NCBI RefSeq assembly: GCF_014333425.1
Contig: NZ_JACRYT010000003.1
Coordinates: forward strand, 1-64,000
From: Zhenpiania hominis
Lineage (GTDB): Bacteria; Bacillota; Clostridia; Peptostreptococcales; Anaerovoracaceae
Length of the DNA stretch: 64,000 bases
Direction of reading: 5' to 3'
The stretch's first letter is position 1. Every line of letters begins with the position of its first letter. The position numbers and the translations under genes are program-made. Positions 22,895 through 31,928 of this stretch are shown in pieces. The notes beneath the pieces were generated by a model that worked only from the letters and a program-made list of their open reading frames with translations, ran no database searches and was not told the origin of the DNA.

Positions 22895-25873
22895 TTAATC
22901 CTCTCCGTCACCGCCGCTGTCCGTTGGAGGAGGCGATGTAGTTGGAGCTTGTGTCGTCGGCTGCTGTGTTGTCGGCTGTGTCTGCCGCTCCGTTGTCTGC
23001 CGTTCCGTTGTCTGCCGTTCAGTCTGCTGACGGGTAGACGGTCTTTCCACTTCACGTGTAGTCTCTCGTTCTGTAGCTTCCTCATCAGAATCGCTAGAGT
23101 CGGAAGAGGATGGCCTTGATACTCCGGAGTAAGTTCCATCGGTGTAATATTCCCCATTGATACGGCTTACATTGTCAGGCTGCTCCGGATATTCTCCGTA
23201 ATCCATACCTTCACATACCTGACTCATGATGGTTCTCCACAAACGGGCTGCGGAAGCAGAACCCTCCGTCAGCTCGATATTCACGTCATTCCCGATCCAG
23301 AGGGCTGCGGAATACTGCGGCGTAAAACCTACAAACCAAGCGTCAAAGTTGTCCGTTGTCGTACCGGTTTTACCTGCTACAGGCTGGCCGCTGAAGGAAG
23401 CCGTGCTTCCGAGACCATTTGTAACAACGCTGCGCAGGATATCCGTCATAATAAAGGCAACTCCTTCATTCAGAACTTCCTCCGTGGCAGGCGTTTTGTC
23501 GAAGAGCACTTCGTCGTTGCTGTTTGTAATCTTCGTGTAAGCTACCGGTTCTGTATACGTACCTTCATTCGGGAAGATTCCATATGCCGCGGACATTTCC
23601 AGAGGAGAAATTCCGTGGGTCATACCGCCCAGCGCCAGTGCCGCGGGGTTCAGGTCGTTGGTATTGCCGTCTTCTACAACAGTGGTAATCCCCATCTTCT
23701 TCAGCTGGGAAACCGGGAATTCCGGACCCATCTGCTGGTAGGTCTTTACCGCGCAGGTATTAGCGGACTGCTGTACAGCGGTACGAAGGGTCATGCGTCC
23801 GCGGTAACCCGTATACCAGTTTTTCGGCCAAGTCTGACCGTTTACTGTCATCGGCGCATCGTTAATCACGCTGCCTGCGGTAATGTATTCGCCCCAAGAA
23901 CTTCCATCAGAGGAGGAAAGATTCATGGATTCTCCGCTGGCCTCCGCATTGTAAGAGCTCTGAAGCGCGGAGGAATATACCGCAAGCGGTTTGATAGAGG
24001 ATCCCGGCTGACGCGGAGATGTGGCTCTGTTGGTAAGCATTCTTCCGGTAACTTCTCTTCCTCCGATCATGGCCTTGATGCCGCCGGTCTTATAGTCGGT
24101 AATAACCATCGCGGACTGGGGCTGTACAACCCTTTGCTTTAATGAATAGTTTTGCTCGTCCACGATCAGACGGCCGCCTTTCTTGGTAAAGAAATCCGGA
24201 TAATCTTCAAAGAACTTCGCGGAGATGATGCAGTTTCCTTTTGCGTCTTTATTCTTATATCCCTGCGGAATAGAGAGAGCGCCGTTTTCAATTGTATAGA
24301 ATCTGCCATCCTCTTCCTGGTACATACCTTTAAACTCTACGCTTACATCTGCTTTTCCATTTACAGTTGTATCATAAAAGTTAAGGCGCTTTCCTTCGTA
24401 CAGGGTAACGCTGCCGTCACTGTTCTCCTTGTATTCATTTTTGGAAAGGACAAATTGATTCTTTCCGTTAAAGTAATTATCATAATCATAAAGCAGGATG
24501 TTGCCGGTTTCTCTGTTGAGGAGGTTTCCGTCGCTGTCCTTTCTGGTTCCTGTAACACTTGGGAAGTTAGAGCTTTCGTCATATTCTTTTTCTACAATTC
24601 TCTGGGCCTTGCGGTTCATAGTAGTGTAGATTTTCAGACCGCCGTTGTAAATCATGTAATCGGCTTCTTCTTCCGACCAGCCGTATTCTTCCATGATATC
24701 TTCCCGGATCTGGTCGACCGCGAAATCCATGAAATAAGAAGAGAAGTCATTACCGCTATCTACGCTGATGTCCATCTTCTTCTTCAGATTCTGATCCAGA
24801 GCCTTATCCGCTTCAGACTGAGAGATATATCCCTGATCTACCATGTTGGAAAGGGTAAGCTCACGTCTGTCTGCTGATGCCTCACCATTATAAACGTATG
24901 TCATGCTGTCGGTGCTGTCAAGAACATCTTTTTTGGATACGTCAGCTGTACCTGCGGAATAGGATTTTACCAGCGCGTACGCATCCGGTGACTGAGGAAG
25001 TGAAGCTAAAGCTACACATTCCAGAAGATCCAGATCTTTGACACTTTTGTTAAAATAGGCTTGTGAAGCCGCTTCCACACCATAGCAGTTGTACCCAAGA
25101 TAAACGGTGTTCAGATAAGCTTCCAGGATCTGCTCTTTGGTAAGATTTTTTTCAATTAGAACCGCGTAGTAAGCTTCCAGAACTTTTCGGCTGATAGAAC
25201 GCGTACTCTTTTGCTCTGCCAGATAGACATTACGGGCAAGCTGTTGGGTCAGAGTACTGGTACCGCTGATCTGTCCGCCTCCGGTAATGCTGTCTTTGAT
25301 CGCTCCCATAATACGGACAAAGTTAAAACCGTGGTGATCCCAGAATGTCCGGTCTTCAATGGAAACAATGGCATTTATCAGATCTTCGGGAAGATCCTCA
25401 TAACTCACATTGGAACGGTTTCCTCCTTCTGAGTAAATACTTTCAACTTCTTTTCCCCGATCATCATAGATGGTGGAGCGCTGGGCAAGCTTTGTATAAA
25501 TGTTGTCCGCGTCAATATTGTGGGTATCTGCAGTCAGAATCAGAACTCCTACATATACCACAACAGCCAGAATCAGAGCAAGGATTACAAAGCCTATAAT
25601 TTTTAAAACCTTTTTCTTTTTGCTGACCGGTTTTTTCCGTTTCTTTTTGCCGCGCTTTCCGGCATTCTTCCCCTGGGCTGTGCCAACAGGCGGGCGGGCT
25701 CCATTCCCTCTGGACTGCGTTTTCTGCCCGGAACGGGATGAGCGCGAAGGCGCGCTGCCGGAGCTTCGTGAAGAATTCGGGGCAGAAGAAGCTGTTGAAT
25801 CAATTTTGTCAAATTCGGCGAAAAAATCATTAATATCATCAGAATTTGAATTTTTTTTGAATTTATCTGCCAA
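22895..25873 (-). CDS. Class A penicillin-binding protein (PBP1A-like)
   Basis: 992 residues. An ~85-residue cytoplasmic Ser/Arg/Lys-rich leader precedes one membrane anchor (~90-112). The GT51 glycosyltransferase follows with catalytic Glu173 in SIEDRTFWDHHGFN. The transpeptidase has its active serine near 624 in PGSSIKPL, the SxN motif as SANTC and the KTG box near 834. The final ~60 residues are a Thr/Gln/Arg low-complexity tail (TERQT repeated, then TTQQPTTQAPTT), presumably wall-spanning. It polymerises and crosslinks peptidoglycan. ACAGGAGG precedes the ATG. The glutamate- and serine-rich insert between the two enzyme domains (~430-600) is long for the family. Confidence 0.95.
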   Translation of the reverse strand: MADKFKKNSNSDDINDFFAEFDKIDSTASSAPNSSRSSGSAPSRSSRSGQKTQSRGNGARPPVGTAQGKNAGKRGKKKRKKPVSKKKKVLKIIGFVILALILAVVVYVGVLILTADTHNIDADNIYTKLAQRSTIYDDRGKEVESIYSEGGNRSNVSYEDLPEDLINAIVSIEDRTFWDHHGFNFVRIMGAIKDSITGGGQISGTSTLTQQLARNVYLAEQKSTRSISRKVLEAYYAVLIEKNLTKEQILEAYLNTVYLGYNCYGVEAASQAYFNKSVKDLDLLECVALASLPQSPDAYALVKSYSAGTADVSKKDVLDSTDSMTYVYNGEASADRRELTLSNMVDQGYISQSEADKALDQNLKKKMDISVDSGNDFSSYFMDFAVDQIREDIMEEYGWSEEEADYMIYNGGLKIYTTMNRKAQRIVEKEYDESSNFPSVTGTRKDSDGNLLNRETGNILLYDYDNYFNGKNQFVLSKNEYKENSDGSVTLYEGKRLNFYDTTVNGKADVSVEFKGMYQEEDGRFYTIENGALSIPQGYKNKDAKGNCIISAKFFEDYPDFFTKKGGRLIVDEQNYSLKQRVVQPQSAMVITDYKTGGIKAMIGGREVTGRMLTNRATSPRQPGSSIKPLAVYSSALQSSYNAEASGESMNLSSSDGSSWGEYITAGSVINDAPMTVNGQTWPKNWYTGYRGRMTLRTAVQQSANTCAVKTYQQMGPEFPVSQLKKMGITTVVEDGNTNDLNPAALALGGMTHGISPLEMSAAYGIFPNEGTYTEPVAYTKITNSNDEVLFDKTPATEEVLNEGVAFIMTDILRSVVTNGLGSTASFSGQPVAGKTGTTTDNFDAWFVGFTPQYSAALWIGNDVNIELTEGSASAARLWRTIMSQVCEGMDYGEYPEQPDNVSRINGEYYTDGTYSGVSRPSSSDSSDSDEEATERETTREVERPSTRQQTERQTTERQTTERQTQPTTQQPTTQAPTTSPPPTDSGGDGED

Positions 25874-25958
25874 AATGTTTTCCTCCTGTAACCTGTAATT
25901 CCTTTTCTTATGTTCAGCAGAGGCACTGCATGGTTTCCTCTATCTGAAAGGCGGAATT

Positions 25959-25988
25959 ATTATACCACAGAAAAACAGAAAAGTTAAA
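25959..25988 (-). promoter_or_regulatory. Promoter of the PBP gene
   Basis: On the minus strand TTTAAC is followed after 18 bases by TATAAT (25964-25959), which also has an extended TGG. It lies about 85 bases before the start codon. Confidence 0.55.
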
Positions 25989-26038
25989 GGGTTTCTGGGA
26001 TTCTTTAAGATTTCCATAAGCTTTTTTAAGAAAAAAGA

Positions 26039-26067
26039 TTGAAAATTCCTGACAAATGTAATAAAAT
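26039..26067 (+). promoter_or_regulatory. Promoter of comEC-holA
   Basis: TTGAAA at 26039-26044 and TAAAAT at 26062-26067 with a 17-base spacer, 31 bases before the comEC ATG. Confidence 0.55.
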
Positions 26068-26098
26068 GTAAATAATGTAAAAAAAAGAAAGGAGACCT

Positions 26099-28420
26099 AT
26101 GCATATTTCTTTAAGACGCCCTGCGCTTGTGGCTGCCATTTCCTTTGGAGGCGGAATCGGCACAGCCTACATACTGGAAACCACCATACTAATATGGTGC
26201 CTTGTACTTACGGTATCTGCGACTTTGCAAATGGTTGCCGCGCTAAAGGGAAAGGGCAGGCAGACTGCGGCTGTATTGTTTACCGCCATGTGCATCTGGT
26301 CAGGAGGAGGTATGTATATGCAGTGCTGTATCGAAGCTCCGGATCCGCTTTGCGGTCAGGAAGGGAAGAAGGTCAGGATATCTGGTTATGCGGATAAAAT
26401 TGAAAAGCGGGAAAGCTCCGTCCGCATCACGATTGAGAATGAGGATAGAAGGATTTTAGCCAATTATTATGGGGGATGGGAGGAAGAGACTTTAGAGGAA
26501 GGGCAATGGGCGGATTTTCAGGGGAAAATTTCATTGCCGCAGACGCGGAGGAATCCGGGCTGTTTTGATTACCGGCTGTACCTTCGATCCTGCGGCATTC
26601 AGATGATGATGAACATAGAAGAGATACAGCCACAGGAAGGAGAGACAAGTCTTTATAGAACGGTGGTGTCCGATATTAGGAACACGTTTTCGGATAAATT
26701 GAAAGCCAGCCTTGAGCCTGAGCTGAGCGGAATCGGAATCGCTATGGTCTTTGGCGATAAATCCACCCTGGATGAAGAGCTTTATGAGGATTTTCAAAGA
26801 AACGGAACAGCCCATATCCTGGCGGTCAGCGGTCTGCATGTAGGGATCCTTTACAGCTTCTTTTCCTTCTTGTGGAGAGGGAAAAAAGGGGTGGCGTTTT
26901 ATTTCAGCGTTTCCGGGGTACTGCTGCTTTATACAGCTTTAGCGGATTTTTCTCCTTCCGTTGTCAGAGCTGCGGTTATGATCGCTTTGCATCTTGGAGC
27001 GGGGATTTTACACAGGCGCTACGATCTGCTTTCCGCCGCGGCTGCGACGTTTATTCTGATGCTGGCCAGCAACCCATTTCAGCTTTTTCATGCGGGCTTT
27101 CAGCTGTCATTTCTGGCTATCGCCTCTCTTGGTGTGATTCTTCCTTTCGCGAAAACGTTGTATCAGGGAGTATTTTTATCGTCAATCGTGATTCAGGCAG
27201 GGATGCTCCCTTATACAGCGTATCTTTTTAACTATATTTCCTTTGGAGCCTTTATCGCCAATGTGCCGGTTATTTTTCTGTCCGGCCTGCTGCTGCCGAT
27301 GGGGATTGTTCTGATTCCCCTTGCCTACTGTTCCGATAGTTTGTTTTCGGCAGGCGCTGAGCTGCTGGGGGCCGGATGCAGAATTCTGATCGGAGTCAAT
27401 GGCTTTTTTTATGGTGATGGAATTACTGCGATGGATGTAGTAAGTCCGTCTGTTCCCTTTCTCATAGGTTATTATGGGATTCTGTTTTTTTACGTGTCCG
27501 AGAAGGGAAGGATTTTATTTCTGAGGAAGCAGTACAGACAGATTGTCGTTTGTACCGCTCTTGTGGGGTTACTGGCTTTCACTCTGGCGCCCCTGACGAA
27601 TACGGGATTCGAGAAATCGGACATTGTATTTGTTGATGTAGGGCAAGGGGACTGTATCCATGTGCGAACACCAGACGGAAAAAACTATCTTCTGGACGGT
27701 GGCGGGAGCGCCAAATATAATGTAGGAAAAAATACGCTGAAACCGTATCTTCTAAAAAATGGGGTGAGAAAGGTAGAAGCCGCTTTTGTGACACATTTGC
27801 ATGAGGACCATTATGGAGGAATCCGAGAGTTGGCAAAGGAGGGGATGGTAAAGCAGATCGGAGTTTATGAAGCGAACAAAGTTCTGGAACCAGAGCTTTG
27901 CCGGGAAACAGGGGGAAAGACGGAACTGATTTATTTATACGGGGGACAGAGCGTAAAGTTGGGGGATAAAGTATTCTTGGACATTCTAGCGCCTGAACGC
28001 AGGACAGTGGAAGAATATCAGGAGCTGATAAAAAAACAGGAAGAGGAAAATGAGTCCAGTATGATTATGCGACTGCGGTATAAGGGAGTTTCGGTTTTGA
28101 TTACAGGTGATATCGATCAGGAGGGAGAAACCCGTCTGGCAGCGGATCCGGCCTTAAAGGAACAGATTTCTTGTGATATTCTGAAAGTCGCCCATCACGG
28201 CAGCAAATACAGTACATCCGATGCTTTTTTAGATGCGGTTTCACCGGAACTAGCGGTTTTTCAGGTGGGAAAAAATAATTTTGGACATCCTTCGGAGACA
28301 GTTATTGAAAAATGCCGGCAAAGAGGTATAATGATATACAGAAACGATAGATCCGGCGCTGTGGGAATTTTTGTGGAAAAAGATGGTCGAGGGATTCGTA
28401 TCTATAAATTGATTGAATAG
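26099..28420 (+). CDS. comEC: ComEC/Rec2 DNA uptake channel
   Basis: 773 residues with three parts: an N-terminal OB-like extracellular region between two early membrane segments (~50-180), the multi-spanning Competence domain (starting about GTAHILAVSGLHVGILY, ~240-480), and a C-terminal metallo-beta-lactamase domain (GQGDCIHVRTPDGKNYLLDG, then THLHEDHYGG near 565 and AHHGSKYSTS). ComEC carries single-stranded DNA across the membrane in natural competence, and the C-terminal domain is thought to be the nuclease. An AAAGGAGA site precedes the ATG. comEA is not adjacent. holA follows after 8 bases, a common arrangement in Firmicutes. Confidence 0.95.
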   Translation: MHISLRRPALVAAISFGGGIGTAYILETTILIWCLVLTVSATLQMVAALKGKGRQTAAVLFTAMCIWSGGGMYMQCCIEAPDPLCGQEGKKVRISGYADKIEKRESSVRITIENEDRRILANYYGGWEEETLEEGQWADFQGKISLPQTRRNPGCFDYRLYLRSCGIQMMMNIEEIQPQEGETSLYRTVVSDIRNTFSDKLKASLEPELSGIGIAMVFGDKSTLDEELYEDFQRNGTAHILAVSGLHVGILYSFFSFLWRGKKGVAFYFSVSGVLLLYTALADFSPSVVRAAVMIALHLGAGILHRRYDLLSAAAATFILMLASNPFQLFHAGFQLSFLAIASLGVILPFAKTLYQGVFLSSIVIQAGMLPYTAYLFNYISFGAFIANVPVIFLSGLLLPMGIVLIPLAYCSDSLFSAGAELLGAGCRILIGVNGFFYGDGITAMDVVSPSVPFLIGYYGILFFYVSEKGRILFLRKQYRQIVVCTALVGLLAFTLAPLTNTGFEKSDIVFVDVGQGDCIHVRTPDGKNYLLDGGGSAKYNVGKNTLKPYLLKNGVRKVEAAFVTHLHEDHYGGIRELAKEGMVKQIGVYEANKVLEPELCRETGGKTELIYLYGGQSVKLGDKVFLDILAPERRTVEEYQELIKKQEEENESSMIMRLRYKGVSVLITGDIDQEGETRLAADPALKEQISCDILKVAHHGSKYSTSDAFLDAVSPELAVFQVGKNNFGHPSETVIEKCRQRGIMIYRNDRSGAVGIFVEKDGRGIRIYKLIE

Positions 28421-28428
28421 AGGAGTAT

Positions 28429-29499
28429 ATGGCGGCTTATCAGAGTGGAAAAAAGAAGGAACATGCATTTCAGACGATCGGGAAGGATTTGAAGGTGAAA
28501 GCCATTCCAAACGTGGTGATGCTTTGTGGAGAAGAACAGTACTTAGTGGAATGGGCCGCAAAACAGCTAATTGATACCTTTATCAATAAGGCCTGCGAGA
28601 GTTTGGACTTTACAAAGCTGGACAGCGCGGGATTAACGGTGGATAAAATTAAAGAAAGCTGTGAGACGCTCAGTATGCTTTCGGAGCGGAGGGTTGTACT
28701 GCTGCCGGAGTTCCCGCCGGCGCTTGGACAGAAGCTGAAAGGATTTTCCGAAAACGACGAGAAGGAGTTCTTAGATTATATTTCTCAGCTGCCCGAAACC
28801 TGCCTTTTGATTATCACGGCGCAGGCGCCGGATGGGAAGAATAAAAAGAGGAGTAAAATACAGACTGCTGTAGGAAAATACGGGAAGGTTTATGACTTTG
28901 GGCCTTTAAGCGGCGCGCAGCTTCGGTCATTTATCGCGAAACGGTTTAAAGGGGCGGGGAAGCTTTGCCGGAATTCCGTTATTGATTTGCTGATTCAGGA
29001 CAGCGGTTATGGAAATAAAGATATTGAATATAATTTATATAATCTGGAAAATGATATAAAAAAAATTATCGCGCACAGCAATGGGGATGAGATTTTATCT
29101 TCAGACGTAGCTCTTACGATTTCTACAAATCTTGAGACAAATGTATTCGCCATGTTGGACGCGGTCAGCAGAAATAGGAAAGATGAGGCGTATCGCCTGT
29201 TGCATAATCTTATGGTAAGCGGAGAGGGAGTATTTCGGTTGCTGGCCTTGATTTCTTCTCAGTTGGAGCTGATTTTGGAAGTGAAAGAAATGAGAGAGGC
29301 GGGTATGGGACTTTCCCAGATGCAAAAGCAGCTTGGTATTCATGAGTTTCGGATAAAAAAGGCTATGAGTGTTACAGAAAAATACTCGACTGATCGGCTT
29401 AAACATGTTTTATCTGGAGCCTATGCGATTGATGGAAATATTAAATCCGGGCTCTTGGAGCCGGGTCTTGCGTTGGAACTTTTTATCGCGGAAATCTGA
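28429..29499 (+). CDS. holA: DNA polymerase III delta subunit
   Basis: 356 residues of normal HolA length. The N-terminal part has the clamp-loader look (MLCGEEQYLVEWAAKQLIDTF; LSERRVVLLPEF), a central helical region and the C-terminal collar segment (EPGLALELFIAEI). The subunit opens the beta sliding clamp. GAGGAG lies just before the ATG and the gap to comEC is 8 bases, so the two are cotranscribed. The S20 gene that often follows holA is absent. Confidence 0.93.
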   Translation: MAAYQSGKKKEHAFQTIGKDLKVKAIPNVVMLCGEEQYLVEWAAKQLIDTFINKACESLDFTKLDSAGLTVDKIKESCETLSMLSERRVVLLPEFPPALGQKLKGFSENDEKEFLDYISQLPETCLLIITAQAPDGKNKKRSKIQTAVGKYGKVYDFGPLSGAQLRSFIAKRFKGAGKLCRNSVIDLLIQDSGYGNKDIEYNLYNLENDIKKIIAHSNGDEILSSDVALTISTNLETNVFAMLDAVSRNRKDEAYRLLHNLMVSGEGVFRLLALISSQLELILEVKEMREAGMGLSQMQKQLGIHEFRIKKAMSVTEKYSTDRLKHVLSGAYAIDGNIKSGLLEPGLALELFIAEI

Positions 29500-29536
29500 C
29501 GCCAGAACGGAAAAAACTTAATCTCGGAGTGTATGA

Positions 29537-30463
29537 ATGACAAAACAAGTAAAAGCGGATATTATGCTGGTTCTGGTAACTCTCTGCTGGGGTGTCTCCT
29601 ATTATCTGACGGATCTCAGCCTTACATCTCTGGAACCATTTACATTAAACGCGATTCGGTTTTTAGGGGCATTTTTGGTTGCCTGTTTATTCACATTTCC
29701 AAAGCTTAAAACCGTAAATCGGACTACGCTAAAATATAGTTTTCTTGTGGGGATCGCTTTGACGTTTGTTTATATAGGATCTACTTTCGGAGTCATGTAC
29801 ACCAGTCTTTCCAATTCCGGATTTTTATGCGCTTTGACAGTCGTGTTTACCCCGATCCTCGCGTTCCTTTTTAAAAAGCAGATTCCGGACAAAAAACTTG
29901 CAATTGTACTTTTTTTATGCCTTGTGGGGATCGGTCTGTTGACTCTGAACGAACAGCTTAAGCCAGCTTTAGGAGATCTTTTCTGTATTTTATGTGCTCT
30001 GGCCTATGCGGTAGATTTATTGATAACAGAGAGCGCGGTTCAAAAAGAGCAGGTAAACGCCTTTCAAATGGGTGTTTTTCAATTGGGGTTTACGGGCTTA
30101 TTCAATCTGGCTATGGCCTTTGTGTGTGAAACGCCGCGGTTACCGGGAAGCGGGCCTATCTGGGGAGCGGTGGCGTTTCTTGCAGTTTTCTGTACCGGAC
30201 TTGCTTTTATTGTGCAGACACTGGCACAGCAGTATACCAGCGCGTCTCATGTAGGTGTTATTTTTACGCTTGAGCCCGTTTTCGCGGGAATTGTGGCATT
30301 TCTTTTCGCGGGAGAAGTGTTGACTCCTAGAGCCTATGTAGGGGCGGCGCTTCTGATATCATCTCTTTTTGTGATGGAAATCGATTTAAAGAAATGGAAA
30401 GGCAATAGGAAAGTGGGTGTGTGTGAAGATGAAGGAGGAAAGGCCGGGCGCGAGCAGCTATGA
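29537..30463 (+). CDS. EamA/DMT-family transporter
   Basis: 308 residues with ten hydrophobic segments in two EamA repeats. The first starts ADIMLVLVTLCWGVSYYLTD and the second GDLFCILCALAYAVDLLITE. Drug/metabolite transporters of this kind usually export metabolites or amino acids; the substrate cannot be read. The ATG at 29537 gives this frame, while an overlapping ATG at 29533 leads to a short other frame. It follows holA by 37 bases and overlaps the next gene by 4 bases (ATGA), suggesting a coupled pair. Confidence 0.87.
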   Translation: MTKQVKADIMLVLVTLCWGVSYYLTDLSLTSLEPFTLNAIRFLGAFLVACLFTFPKLKTVNRTTLKYSFLVGIALTFVYIGSTFGVMYTSLSNSGFLCALTVVFTPILAFLFKKQIPDKKLAIVLFLCLVGIGLLTLNEQLKPALGDLFCILCALAYAVDLLITESAVQKEQVNAFQMGVFQLGFTGLFNLAMAFVCETPRLPGSGPIWGAVAFLAVFCTGLAFIVQTLAQQYTSASHVGVIFTLEPVFAGIVAFLFAGEVLTPRAYVGAALLISSLFVMEIDLKKWKGNRKVGVCEDEGGKAGREQL

Positions 30464-31158
30464 AAAATTTTTGTACTGGGAAAAGGTTCTTTGAAGCGTG
30501 GAAATTGTTTTACAAAGAAATCAAAAAAAATCACTGGACAAAGGTCGATTTTCCGGCAAAATGGGCGATATGGGCGGTAGCCTCCATTCTGCTTACCATA
30601 TGGATCGCTGCGGGGAGTGGGCTTGGAATAATTGGAATTCTCTATATCTACGGGACAATTGTAGTCTTTGATTTGTATCTTGTTTGCCGGGACGATCGCA
30701 ACTCATTTTCTGTATTTTGCAAAACCTTTTCAAAAAGGATACAGGTAAAGTATGTTTACGCGATCCTGATCAGTTATATCTTGATTCTGGCGGGGATTAC
30801 TTCTTTTGTACTTTTAGTGGTTCAGTTTAATAGGGCGGAAAGAGGATGGTTCTTGATTTTTTCCAGCCTCTATGTTTTTATGATGATTATCATGATGCTT
30901 TTTTCTTTTGTGCCCTTGATTTTTATACGTTCGAAGAGAACGTGGAAGCTATGGTGCGGGGGCAGTCTGGGGATTTGCGCAGGGATTCATCTGGCAGTAT
31001 GGCAGAAGATAAAGGCTCCGGATTCCTGGATGTTTCGTGGGAACTTTACGACGGAAGAAAACAGTGTTCTATGGCTTTTGATCCCCGCCGCAGCTCTGAT
31101 TTTATCTCTTCTGCTCAGTTATCGGCAGGCATGCCTTTTTTATGAAAAACAAGTCTGA
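30460..31158 (+). CDS. Membrane protein of unknown function
   Basis: 232 residues that I do not recognise. A basic amphipathic start (FFEAWKLFYKEIKKNHWTK) is followed by about five to six hydrophobic segments near 38-55, 57-75, 100-125, 135-160, 165-180 and 205-222. Between segments two and three is a charged cytoplasmic stretch CRDDRNSFSVFCKTFSKR. Its start overlaps the DMT transporter's stop (ATGA), so it probably shares that operon. Confidence 0.75.
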   Translation: MKNFCTGKRFFEAWKLFYKEIKKNHWTKVDFPAKWAIWAVASILLTIWIAAGSGLGIIGILYIYGTIVVFDLYLVCRDDRNSFSVFCKTFSKRIQVKYVYAILISYILILAGITSFVLLVVQFNRAERGWFLIFSSLYVFMMIIMMLFSFVPLIFIRSKRTWKLWCGGSLGICAGIHLAVWQKIKAPDSWMFRGNFTTEENSVLWLLIPAAALILSLLLSYRQACLFYEKQV

Positions 31159-31243
31159 ATGATCATAAAAACCGTTCTCTGGTATCTAAAAAATTCATAT
31201 ATATCGAAAAAATTCAACAATTTTGTATATTTTGAGGTTTCGA

Positions 31244-31272
31244 TTGACCTTTTGTCTCAACTTTGATACAAT
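31244..31272 (+). promoter_or_regulatory. Sigma-A promoter of the NuoE/F/G-GltD operon
   Basis: TTGACC at 31244-31249 and TACAAT at 31267-31272 with a 17-base spacer. The leader to the first ATG is about 120 bases and shows GAAACGGGCAG...CTGTTTCGTTTTC arms at about 31327-31364 that can pair. Confidence 0.65.
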
Positions 31273-31397
31273 ACAAATGATTCGTGCTTTATAAAGGCGG
31301 CTGAATAAGTGCGGATCTTCGTAGATGAAACGGGCAGAAATCTGCATTACCTGTTTCGTTTTCATCAACATGAAACATTTTTAGGAGGATTTACAAC

Positions 31398-31913
31398 ATG
31401 AGTGAAAAAGGTTGTTGCTGTGGTCACGGGCATATAGATCAACAGTTTACAGAATTGGCTCCGGTACTGGACAAGTATGCGAAGGTTCCCGGAAGTCTGA
31501 TCACAATTCTTCAGAAAGCCCAGGATATTTACGGGTATCTTTCCATGGATGCTATTCATTACATATCTCAGGCTACAGGTATCAAGCCGGCTAAAATTTA
31601 TGGCGTTGCCACTTTCTATTCACAATTCAGATTAAAACCGATTGGAAAATATCTGATTATGTTATGCAAGGGTACAGCCTGTCACGTAAACGGCGCGGAT
31701 ACCATTGAAGAGTCTATTTGCGAATATCTGGATATCCAGGATGGAGAGACGACAGAAGATGGTCTCTTTACGCTGAACAATGTAGCCTGTCTTGGTTGCT
31801 GCTCCCTGGCTCCGGTTATGATGATAAAGAGCGCCGAGGGTGATGAAACGTATGGAAATCTGACAAAAGACTCTGTCAAGGATGTACTGGCAGAGATCCG
31901 GAAGAGAGCGTAG
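31398..31913 (+). CDS. NuoE/HydC-like [2Fe-2S] subunit of a bifurcating flavoenzyme
   Basis: 171 residues with the NuoE (24-kDa) fold: helical start, GSLITILQKAQDIYGYLS around 35-52, then four cysteines for a [2Fe-2S] cluster as MLCKGTACHVNG (near 90) and CLGCCSLAP (near 130). A Cys-rich N-terminal peptide (KGCCCGHGHID) is additional. In HydABC- and Stn-type enzymes this small subunit relays electrons near the bifurcating flavin. An AGGAGG site lies 9 bases upstream. The next two genes follow at 15- and 20-base gaps, forming one operon. Confidence 0.9.
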   Translation: MSEKGCCCGHGHIDQQFTELAPVLDKYAKVPGSLITILQKAQDIYGYLSMDAIHYISQATGIKPAKIYGVATFYSQFRLKPIGKYLIMLCKGTACHVNGADTIEESICEYLDIQDGETTEDGLFTLNNVACLGCCSLAPVMMIKSAEGDETYGNLTKDSVKDVLAEIRKRA

Positions 31914-31928
31914 GAAGGGGAGAAAAGC